Shown: positions 1 through 5,893 of the stretch, in pieces | Position numbering within the stretch: the first letter of the stretch is position 1 | Layout: every line of letters starts with the position of its first letter | NCBI GenBank assembly: GCA_947490035.1 | Contig: CANLGS010000110.1 | Location: forward strand, 1 to 8,859 | DNA from: Gemmataceae bacterium | Lineage (GTDB): Bacteria > Planctomycetota > Planctomycetia > Gemmatales > Gemmataceae | DNA: 8,859 bases | Reading direction: 5' to 3' | Translations under genes and position numbers: made by a program | The notes under the pieces: model-generated | The model's database searches: none | What the model saw: the letters and a program-made list of their open reading frames with translations, nothing else | Told to the model about the DNA's origin: nothing

Positions 1-1
1 C

Positions 2-523
2 GTTCACGTCGGCGGAACGCTGGAAGAAGTCGCCGCGGCCGAGCGCGCGCCGTGGCGCGGCGACCACCCCGAACCCCCCTTCGTACTGCTCGCGCAACCG
101 ACGGTGTTCGACCACTCTCGCGCCCCGGCCGGCAAGCACACCGCCTGGGGCTACTGTCACGTGCCGCACGGTTCGACGGTGGACATGGCGGCGCCCATCG
201 AGGCGCAGGTGGAGCGTTTCGCGCCGGGCTTCCGCGACCTGATCGTCGCGCGCCACACGATGAACACGGCGGCGATGGAGGTACACAACCCGAACTACGT
301 TGGTGGCGACATCGCGGGTGGCGTGGTGGACTGGTGGCAACTCTTCACGCGCCCGGTGGCGCGGCTAAATCCGTACTCGACGCCGGCCCGAAGTGTGTTC
401 ATCTGCTCGTCCTCGACCCCGCCGGGGGGCGGGGTGCATGGCATGTGCGGGTACTTCGCGGCGCGCTCCGCGGCGCGCCGGCTGCATCGTGGCGACAGGC
501 CTCCCGGCCTGTCTCAGCAATGA
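2..523 (+). CDS. Phytoene-desaturase-like FAD-dependent oxidoreductase, C-terminal part (5' end outside window)
   Basis: Frame 2 is open from the window edge to a TGA at 521-523, giving 173 residues with no start in the window. The end matches the C-terminus of the carotenoid/phytoene desaturase-like flavoprotein family: a YVGGDIAGG stretch near residues 99-107, then CSSSTPPGGGVHGMCGY near 138-154, which in this family helps close the FAD site, then a short helix (AARSAARRL). Such enzymes dehydrogenate or isomerise polyene or other hydrophobic substrates using FAD; the actual substrate here is unknown. The next gene on the same strand, an acyl-ACP-desaturase-like protein, starts 78 bp downstream. 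The last 11 or so residues (RGDRPPGLSQQ) are encoded by a palindromic repeat, and the stop codon lies in its loop, so the natural tail was probably lost or replaced. An N-terminal Rossmann GxGxxG motif is expected upstream but cannot be seen. Family call is firm, substrate is not. Confidence 0.85.
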   Translation, partial: VHVGGTLEEVAAAERAPWRGDHPEPPFVLLAQPTVFDHSRAPAGKHTAWGYCHVPHGSTVDMAAPIEAQVERFAPGFRDLIVARHTMNTAAMEVHNPNYVGGDIAGGVVDWWQLFTRPVARLNPYSTPARSVFICSSSTPPGGGVHGMCGYFAARSAARRLHRGDRPPGLSQQ

Positions 524-546
524 CAGGCCGGGAGGCCTGTCGCCAC
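489..546. repeat. Palindromic dispersed repeat, type I (25-bp perfect inverted repeat)
   Basis: Positions 489-513 and 522-546 are exact reverse complements (25 bp) separated by an 8-base loop (TCAGCAAT). The core reads GACAGGCCTCCCGGCCTGTC. It resembles REP-like elements that I recall as abundant in Gemmata-type genomes. It overlaps the last codons and the stop of the upstream oxidoreductase gene. The hairpin could end transcription or stabilise the mRNA 3' end, but no T-run follows, so a classical intrinsic terminator is not supported. Confidence 0.9.
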
Positions 547-601
547 AATAACGCGCGCACTAAAACAATCGCACATCCTCCGCCACCGAGATCGACACAC
601 T

Positions 602-1426
602 ATGTCATCGACCGTTCCCGACGGCCCCGCTCTGAACGCCGGCATCTGGAAGATCTACCGCGAGTTCTTCGACCTCGCCGAGCGCCGCCGCCGGTGGACG
701 ATCGAGCGCGACGTGCCGTGGGACCAGTGCAACCCGAACACGCCGCCGGAGATCGCCGACGTCGTCGAGTCGTTCTGCGCGGTCGAGCTGTTCCTGCCCG
801 ACTTCGTCGGCAAGGCACTGCCGATGGCCCGCACCGTTCGCGGGCGCGCGTGGTTCCTCGCCAACTGGGGCTACGAAGAGTCCAAGCACTCGCTCGTCCT
901 TCAGGAGTGGCTTCTGCGTTCGGGAGCGCGCACCGAGAACCAACTGGAAGAGGTCGCGAACTGGGCCGTGATCGGCGAGTGGCATCTGCCGCAAGACGAC
1001 CTGCGCGGGATGACCTGTTACACCATGTGCCAGGAACTCGCCACGTGGCTGCACTACCGCAACCTGCGGCTGCTCCTGGGCAACACCGACCCGGCGCTGA
1101 ACAAGATTCTGTCGCTCATCAGCATCGACGAGCGCGCGCACTACGACTTCTACGTGAAGGTGATGAAGCTGCACCTGGCCGACGACCGGGCCGGCACGCT
1201 CGAACAGCTCAAGCGCGTGCTGAACGGCTTCGCGATGCCGGTCACGCACCTGCTGGCCGAAAGCGCCAGGCGCACCGCGGCCGTCCGCAACATGAACATC
1301 TTCAACGAGGCGCTGTTCTACTCGGACGTGCTGATGCCGATCCTCCAGACGCTCGGCATCGACAAGGCGGAACTGCGGAACCGCGCGCTCCAGAAGAAGA
1401 GCGTGCCCGTCACGACCGCCCCGTAA
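602..1426 (+). CDS. Acyl-ACP desaturase-like ferritin-fold diiron enzyme
   Basis: The 274-residue product matches the soluble type 2 fatty-acid desaturase family (plant stearoyl-ACP desaturase, mycobacterial DesA). Expected iron ligands are in order: E62 (VELF), E93-x-x-H96 (EESKH), E145 in the helix YTMCQELATW and E177-x-x-H180 (DERAH). The YTxxQExAT and DExxH contexts are close to the plant enzyme, which uses O2 and reduced ferredoxin to place a double bond in an ACP-bound acyl chain. There is no signal peptide or membrane segment, so it should be cytoplasmic. Its length is near the short mycobacterial DesA2 type rather than the longer plant form. ATG at 602 is the first Met of the frame, and the spacer before it has only a weak GAG as a Shine-Dalgarno candidate. 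Neighbours are a polyene-type oxidoreductase upstream and two KS genes downstream, suggesting it acts on a carrier-bound chain. Chain length and regiospecificity cannot be inferred, and a hydroxylase or oxygenase role is possible. Confidence 0.85.
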   Translation: MSSTVPDGPALNAGIWKIYREFFDLAERRRRWTIERDVPWDQCNPNTPPEIADVVESFCAVELFLPDFVGKALPMARTVRGRAWFLANWGYEESKHSLVLQEWLLRSGARTENQLEEVANWAVIGEWHLPQDDLRGMTCYTMCQELATWLHYRNLRLLLGNTDPALNKILSLISIDERAHYDFYVKVMKLHLADDRAGTLEQLKRVLNGFAMPVTHLLAESARRTAAVRNMNIFNEALFYSDVLMPILQTLGIDKAELRNRALQKKSVPVTTAP

Positions 1427-1441
1427 GGCGCCTTCCTCCTG

Positions 1442-1593
1442 CCCTCTCCCCTTGCGGGAGAGGGTGGCGAGGCTTTGCGAGCCGGGTGAGGGGTTGGGTC
1501 ACACGGACTACGCGAAGCTCTTTTCGCGCGCTGAGCCTCACCCCTCACCCGGTCGGCGAAGCGCCGACCACCCTCTCCCGCAAGGGGAGAGGG
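1442..1593. repeat. Nested inverted-repeat element, type III, copy A
   Basis: This fills most of the 191-bp gap between the desaturase and the first KS gene. Outer arms 1442-1467 and 1568-1593 are perfect 26-bp reverse complements. Each arm is itself a small hairpin, CCCTCTCCC and GGGAGAGGG around a CTTGC loop. Inner arms 1482-1493 and 1541-1552 (CCGGGTGAGGGG and its complement) pair within, and TCGGCGAAGCGCCGA near 1553-1567 is a further hairpin. The element ends 24 bp before the next start codon. It codes for nothing obvious and resembles a small non-autonomous or REP/BIME-like repeat. A second copy lies at 5745-5869 in the opposite orientation. Confidence 0.88.
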
Positions 1594-1617
1594 AAAGATG
1601 AGACACAACAACCCGAC

Positions 1618-2898
1618 ATGACAACGCGATCCCGCCGGGCCGTCATCACCGGCATCGGCGTCCTCTCCCCGATCGGCTCCGACGCCGCCGCCTTCTGGTC
1701 GGCGCTGCGCGCCGGCACGTCCGGCGTCCGCGCCATCCGCGGGTTCGACACGTCCGACCTCTCCTGCCGGATCGCGGGCGAAATCCTCGACTTTGAACCC
1801 AAAGCGCTCATCGAGAAGAGCTACCGCAAGTCGCTCAACGCAATGTCGCGGATGGTTCAACTCGGGGTCGTCGCGGCGCAACTGGCGGTACGCGATAGTG
1901 GGTTAATGAAGAGCCTCATGCCGCCGGAGCGGTTCGGCGTGTCGTTCGCGTCGGTCATGGCCGAGACCGACATCGACGACGTGGCCGGCCTCGGCGCGGC
2001 CTGCTCCGCCGGGGTCGGTCGGCCGGTGGACATGGACGCGTGGGGCCGCACCGGGGTGCCGCAAATGCCCCCGATGTGGATGCTGAAGTACCTGCCGAAC
2101 ATGCCCGCGTGCCACGTCACGATCATGCACGACGCGCAGGGGCCGAGCAACTCGATCACCACCGGCGACCTGGCCGGGGTCGCGGCGCTGGGCGAAGCGC
2201 TCCGCGCGCTACAGCGCGGCGCCGCCGACTTCATGCTGGTCGGCGGGTGCGAGTCGAAGCTCAACCCGCTCACGCTCGTGCGGCTCGACGTGTTCGCCCC
2301 GCTGACGCGCGAGTACGAGCACCCGGAGCGTGCCGTCCGGCCGTTCGACCGCGACGCGTCCGGCACCTGCGTGGGCGAAGCCGCCGCCGCGTTCGGTCTG
2401 GAAGAACTAGCGCACGCGCAGAAGCGCGGCGCGACGATCCTCGGCGAAGTGGTCGGCTTCGCGTCCGGGGTTGATCGCGGGCTGACCGGTGCCGGCCTCG
2501 CGCGTGTGATCCGCAACGCGCTGGCCGACGCCGGCGTACAACCTGCCGACATCGACCACGTGAACGCGCACGGCGTTGGTGTGCGCGAACTCGACCGCTT
2601 CGAGGCGCGCGGCATTGGAGAAGTGTTCGGCCGCGACGTGCCGGTGTTCGCACCGCTGAGCCGCTTTGGGAACACCGGCGCCGCGTCCGGTATTCTCGAA
2701 CTGGCGTGCAGCGTCCTCGCGCTGCGGCACGGCGAGTTGCCCGGCACGCTCAACCACGACGACCCGGACGCCGGCTGCCCGATCGCGGTTCACACCGGCC
2801 CGCCGCAAGTGGTGACGAAGCCCTACGCGGTCAAAGTGAGTACCACGGACATGGGTCAGTGCGGCGCGGTCGTCGTAAAGAGGTGGGACAATGCGTAG
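1618..2898 (+). CDS. Beta-ketoacyl synthase-like protein lacking the catalytic cysteine (KS-beta/chain-length-factor-like)
   Basis: The 426-residue thiolase-fold protein opens with RRAVITGIGVLSPIG, a typical KS start. The frame stays open far upstream, but that stretch overlaps the desaturase gene and a repeat, so ATG 1618 is chosen. Against FabF-type enzymes the nucleophile motif TACA-x-G reads TTGDLAG, giving D184 instead of Cys. The first His is kept (NAHG, H319). The KSMxGH segment reads LSRFGN, so the Lys becomes L347 and the second His N352. The C-terminal NSFGFGG gate reads STTDMGQCG. Ordinary condensation is therefore unlikely, although the thiolase core remains intact (GPSNS, LVGGCES, RPFDRDASGTCVGEA). 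The active KS gene follows with an 8-bp overlap, so the likely role is the non-catalytic partner in a KS heterodimer that sets chain length or gates the tunnel. A decarboxylase-like role is an alternative. A LKYLPNMPACHVTI segment (157-169) precedes the degenerate site. Confidence 0.88.
   Translation: MTTRSRRAVITGIGVLSPIGSDAAAFWSALRAGTSGVRAIRGFDTSDLSCRIAGEILDFEPKALIEKSYRKSLNAMSRMVQLGVVAAQLAVRDSGLMKSLMPPERFGVSFASVMAETDIDDVAGLGAACSAGVGRPVDMDAWGRTGVPQMPPMWMLKYLPNMPACHVTIMHDAQGPSNSITTGDLAGVAALGEALRALQRGAADFMLVGGCESKLNPLTLVRLDVFAPLTREYEHPERAVRPFDRDASGTCVGEAAAAFGLEELAHAQKRGATILGEVVGFASGVDRGLTGAGLARVIRNALADAGVQPADIDHVNAHGVGVRELDRFEARGIGEVFGRDVPVFAPLSRFGNTGAASGILELACSVLALRHGELPGTLNHDDPDAGCPIAVHTGPPQVVTKPYAVKVSTTDMGQCGAVVVKRWDNA
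2879..2885 (+). promoter_or_regulatory. Ribosome binding site inside the upstream KS gene
   Basis: AGAGGTG lies five bases before the ATG at 2891 and within the last codons of the preceding KS gene. Combined with the ATGCGTAG overlap (start at 2891, stop TAG at 2896-2898), it indicates translational coupling and roughly equal production of the two KS subunits. It is the clearest Shine-Dalgarno match I noticed in the window. Confidence 0.7.
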
Positions 2899-4177
2899 GC
2901 GCGTGGTCATCACCGGGATGGGCGTCGTCACCCCGCTGGGGCACACGGTCGCGGAGTTGTTCGCCAACCAGACCGAAGGGCGCACCGCGGTCGGGCCGAT
3001 CACCCGGTTCGACGCCCGCGCGCTACCCACCACGTTCGGCTCGGAGGTCAAGAACTTCGACCTGCGCCGGTACACCAAGGACGCGGACCGCTTCGCCCGC
3101 TGTGGCTTGAACACCAAGTTCGCCATCGGTGCGGCGAAGCAGGCGCTCGAAGACGCCGGGCTGCTCGACACAGCGAGCGGCGACCGCACGCGGATCGGCG
3201 TCTACCTCGGCGTCGGCGAAGGGCCGGACAACTTCCCGGCGCTGGTCAACAGCGCCGCCGCAGCGGTCGTCGGCGACCGCGCCGGGTCGGCGCGGTTCGT
3301 GGCCGCGATCCGCCCCGCCCTCGACCCGCGGGCCGAGTCCGAGGTCGAGATGCACACCACCGTCGGTCATCTCTCGCGCCTGTTCGCGCTGGACGGTCCG
3401 AACGCTTCCTGCTTGACCGCGTGCGCGGCAGGCTCGCAAGCAATCGGCGAAGCAGCAGAACTGATCCGCGCCGGCGACGCCGACGCGATGGCCGCGGGCG
3501 GATCGCAGAGCATGTTGCACCCGCTGGGCGTCGCCGGGTTCACCCGGCTCGGCGCGCTGTCGCACCGCAACGACAGCCCCGCGACCGCGAGCCGCCCGTT
3601 CGACCTGACCCGCGACGGCTTCGTCATCGGCGAGGCCGGCGGCGTCGTGATCCTTGAAGAGTTGGAACACGCGAAGGCGCGCGGCGCGACGATCCACGCC
3701 GAACTGACCGGCTACGGCTCGACGGCCGACGCGTACCGCATGACCGACCCGCACCCGGCCGGCAAGGGCGCCATTCGCTGTATGGCTAACGCGCTGGCGG
3801 ACGCCGGGCTGAACGCGACCGACATCGGCTACATCAACGCGCACGGCACCAGCACCGCCGCGAACGACGCGATGGAGACGACCGCGATCAAGGCGGTGTT
3901 CGGCGCGCACGCGCGGAAGGTGCCGGTGTCGAGTAGCAAGAGCATGTTGGGCCACCTGATCGCGGCGGCCGGGGCGGTCGAACTCGTCATCTCGGTGATG
4001 GCGATTCAGAAGGGCGTGCTGCCGCCGACGATCAACTACGCGACGCCCGACCCGGTGTGCGACCTGGACTACATTCCCAACGCGGCGCGCGGCGTGCGCG
4101 TCGATCACGTCCTGTCGAACAGCTTCGGCTTCGGCGGCCAGAACGTCGCGCTGGTGGTAAGCCGCTTCCGCGGGTGA
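2891..4177 (+). CDS. Beta-ketoacyl-[ACP] synthase II-type, catalytically complete (KS-alpha-like)
   Basis: The 428-residue protein has the full FabF-type signature. MRRRVVITGMGVVTPLG begins the fold; the nucleophile is C178 in GPNASCLTACAAGSQAIGEA; H318 lies in INAHGTSTAANDAMET; K350 and H355 lie in SSSKSMLGHLIAAAG; the C-terminal gate is NSFGFGGQN (410-418). It should catalyse decarboxylative Claisen condensation of malonyl-ACP with an acyl primer in the cytoplasm. Its length is normal for the family. It overlaps the upstream degenerate KS by 8 bp with a strong RBS, which argues for a dedicated heterodimer as in KS-alpha/KS-beta pairs rather than housekeeping FabF. The order is reversed relative to streptomycete type II PKS operons, where KS-alpha normally comes first. 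No ACP, ketoreductase, dehydratase or malonyl transferase gene lies within the window; these may lie outside. Housekeeping FabF remains possible. Confidence 0.92.
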   Translation: MRRRVVITGMGVVTPLGHTVAELFANQTEGRTAVGPITRFDARALPTTFGSEVKNFDLRRYTKDADRFARCGLNTKFAIGAAKQALEDAGLLDTASGDRTRIGVYLGVGEGPDNFPALVNSAAAAVVGDRAGSARFVAAIRPALDPRAESEVEMHTTVGHLSRLFALDGPNASCLTACAAGSQAIGEAAELIRAGDADAMAAGGSQSMLHPLGVAGFTRLGALSHRNDSPATASRPFDLTRDGFVIGEAGGVVILEELEHAKARGATIHAELTGYGSTADAYRMTDPHPAGKGAIRCMANALADAGLNATDIGYINAHGTSTAANDAMETTAIKAVFGAHARKVPVSSSKSMLGHLIAAAGAVELVISVMAIQKGVLPPTINYATPDPVCDLDYIPNAARGVRVDHVLSNSFGFGGQNVALVVSRFRG

Positions 4178-4198
4178 CGGACCGCAGGCGGAAAATGC

Positions 4199-4261
4199 TT
4201 GTGGCACGGGCTTCCAGCCTGTGTGCTTTTCAGGCACACAGGCTGGAAGCCCGTGCCACAA
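4199..4261. repeat. Palindromic dispersed repeat, type II, between convergent genes
   Basis: Arms 4199-4226 and 4234-4261 are perfect 28-bp reverse complements around a 7-base loop (TTTTCAG). The core reads GGCACGGGCTTCCAGCCTGT. It occupies most of the 92-bp gap between the KS gene ending at 4177 and the oppositely oriented WD40 gene ending at 4270. The strong hairpin could act as a bidirectional transcription stop for the two converging units, but there is no clear T-run on either side. Either strand reads into peptides such as TGWKPVPQ, which I treat as repeat translation and not as a gene. Confidence 0.9.
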
Positions 4262-4269
4262 CAAGACCC

Positions 4270-5694
4270 TCACTTCGCCAGCCCCGGCGCGGCCACGAAG
4301 GTTGTCACCGCGTCGCCGGTTTTGGTGTTCCACACGCGAACACTGCCGTCGAACCCGCCGGTCGCGGCGCGCCCGGTCGGGGTGTGAATCGCGACCGCGT
4401 AGACCCAGTCGGTGCCCTTCGCGTACTCGCGCACCAGCTTCCCCGACGCGATATCGTGTTCGCGCAGTACGGCGTCGCCGCCGGCGGAGAACGCGTGCCC
4501 GGCGCCGAGCGCCAGCGCGAACACCGGCTTGCCCGCCGAGAACTCCAGGTAGCGCGTGTGGCCCGCCTTCTTGAAGCGCTCTTCCATGTCCGCCGCGCTG
4601 CCGTTCTCGTCCTGCGTCTTCACCGGCTCCCACGCACGAATCGCCGCGCCGCCGCCGACCGACAGCGCCGTGCCGGACGCGTCGAACGCGACCGCGTACA
4701 CCTCGAACTGCCCGACTTGCGGCGCGAACTGCCGGCGGTGGCCGTTGAACGTGGTGAACAGCTTCCCGGTGTTCGCGTCAAGCACCTTCACCGTGCGGTC
4801 CTTGCTGCTGGTCGCGACCCACTTCCCGTCCGGGCTGAACGCGACACCGGTGATCCAGTCGGAGTGTAGCGACGCGCGCCACAGTTCCTTGCCGTCCGCG
4901 AAAGAGAAGCCGCGCGCGGTGCGGTCGGCGCTGCCGACCGCGACGCCCTTGCCATTGGCGGAGAACGCCACTGACAACGCGATGTCATCGAACGTGCCGA
5001 ACACGCGAACACGCGCACCGGTCTTTGCGTCCACGAGCGCGACCTCGCCGTACTCGCCCGCCGTGCCGCCACCGACCAGCAGGTGCTTGGCGTCGGCGGT
5101 GTACGCGATCGCGTGAACGCGGGCCGAGAGTCGCGGGAGCCGGCGGAGCAACTTGCCGGTCGCCGCGTCCCACACGGTGACCTCGTTCACGCCGCCGACC
5201 GCGAGTTCCTTGCCATCAGGTGAGAAGGCGAGCGCGAACACCGGCGCCGCGGACGGGTACTTCTCCGGCGCGAGAGGATGCGTGCGCGGCGGCAGGATGC
5301 TCTTGAGTGACGCAGCGTGATCGGTGCCGTCGAACTTCCCGCCGGCCGCGATCCACCTCTTGATGGCCGCGATCTCGTCGGCCGAAAGCGGATCGTCACC
5401 GGGCGGCATGCGCTCCTTCGGGTTCTCCGCGACGAGCCGCCGGTACAGTTCGGACTCGTCCGGCTTCCCCGCGACAACCGGCTTCACCTCGGATGTGCCG
5501 GGTTGAAGGAGGTTCGCGAACGTGTCGAGTTTGTACGCGCCGCGCGCCTTCGCCCCGTTGTGGCAACTCGCGCAGCGCGACACCAGCACGGGCGCCACGT
5601 CCGACAGGAACGCCGGCTCCGCCGCGGACGCGCCCGTAGGCGCCGCGAGGGCGCACAGCACGGCGAGAGCGCGAAGGATGCAAGAACGATTCAT
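4270..5694 (-). CDS. Secreted planctomycete-type cytochrome c domain fused to a seven-bladed WD40 propeller
   Basis: I choose ATG at 5694 because it begins a signal peptide (basic start, hydrophobic LRALAVLCALAAP, cleavage near ASA-AEP at 24-25). The frame runs 37 codons further upstream, but only through a repeat. The 474-residue product has a planctomycete cytochrome c (PSCyt1-like) domain at about 28-122, with haem motif C41-A-S-C44-H45 and a probable distal Met ligand M96 in RMPPG. The rest is beta-propeller: blades begin near 151, 192, 238, 279, 331, 390 and 430, several ending in recognisable VWDAATG, VLDANTG or VWNTKTG strands, and the last is GGFDGSVRVWNTKTG. Seven blades make a closed ring. 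The protein is probably exported, carries covalent haem and offers a protein-binding platform. It follows the DUF1549/DUF1553 gene on the same strand after a 199-bp gap filled by a repeat. Redox partner and function are unknown. Confidence 0.9.
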   Translation of the reverse strand: MNRSCILRALAVLCALAAPTGASAAEPAFLSDVAPVLVSRCASCHNGAKARGAYKLDTFANLLQPGTSEVKPVVAGKPDESELYRRLVAENPKERMPPGDDPLSADEIAAIKRWIAAGGKFDGTDHAASLKSILPPRTHPLAPEKYPSAAPVFALAFSPDGKELAVGGVNEVTVWDAATGKLLRRLPRLSARVHAIAYTADAKHLLVGGGTAGEYGEVALVDAKTGARVRVFGTFDDIALSVAFSANGKGVAVGSADRTARGFSFADGKELWRASLHSDWITGVAFSPDGKWVATSSKDRTVKVLDANTGKLFTTFNGHRRQFAPQVGQFEVYAVAFDASGTALSVGGGAAIRAWEPVKTQDENGSAADMEERFKKAGHTRYLEFSAGKPVFALALGAGHAFSAGGDAVLREHDIASGKLVREYAKGTDWVYAVAIHTPTGRAATGGFDGSVRVWNTKTGDAVTTFVAAPGLAK

Positions 5695-5744
5695 AACGGC
5701 TCGTAGGTGCTGAAGCCAATGCAACCGTGAGTCTTTGTTTTGCT

Positions 5745-5869
5745 CCTCGCCCCTTGCGGGAGAGGGTGTCGGCGCTTCGCCGACGGGTGAGGGGTGAGAC
5801 TTCACGCGCCGGGCGACTTACCACTCACCCGGCTCGAAGACACGCCACCCTCTCCCGCAAGGGGAGAGG
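5745..5869. repeat. Nested inverted-repeat element, type III, copy B (opposite orientation to copy A)
   Basis: Outer arms 5745-5768 and 5846-5869 are reverse complements with one mismatch in 24 bp. Inner arms GGGTGAG near 5785-5791 and its complement near 5824-5830 also pair. The left half reads GTCGGCGCTTCGCCGAC then GGGTGAGGGGTGAG, which matches the reverse complement of the right half of copy A (1530-1570) better than the direct strand, so the two copies are inverted relative to each other. The central spacer has diverged and is shorter. The element lies between the DUF1549/DUF1553 gene and the cytochrome-WD40 gene and may separate or attenuate their transcription. Confidence 0.86.
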
Positions 5870-5893
5870 GCAAGAGAAGACGCGCCGTCGCAA

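Noticed and set aside
489..546. Intrinsic (rho-independent) terminator
   Set aside because: The hairpin is strong but no T-run follows on either strand, so I list it as a repeat with only a possible role in ending transcripts. The same holds for 4199-4261.
52..1617. Long N-terminal extension giving a 948-residue reading frame ahead of the first KS
   Set aside because: It crosses the oxidoreductase, a palindrome, the desaturase and a second repeat in another frame. It has Arg/Pro/Ala-rich shadow composition, and a clear KS N-terminus begins at 1618.
1857..2753. 298-residue - strand frame antisense to the KS-beta-like gene
   Set aside because: Ser/Pro/Arg/Ala-rich shadow of a well-supported KS gene; no domain.
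4199..4387. Small + strand frame with a TGWKPVPQ peptide
   Set aside because: It is a translation of the type II palindrome running into the antisense of the WD40 gene. Such peptides are common false annotations in planctomycetes.
3023..4633. 536-residue - strand frame antisense to the active KS gene
   Set aside because: Arg/Gly/Val-rich composition typical of GC-rich antisense shadows. It crosses a palindromic repeat and runs into the WD40 gene in another frame; no domain is recognisable.
5695..5805. Upstream extension of the cytochrome-WD40 protein (37 extra residues)
   Set aside because: The extension is encoded by repeat copy B and leader sequence, and would put a hydrophilic tail before a clear signal peptide that starts at Met 5694.
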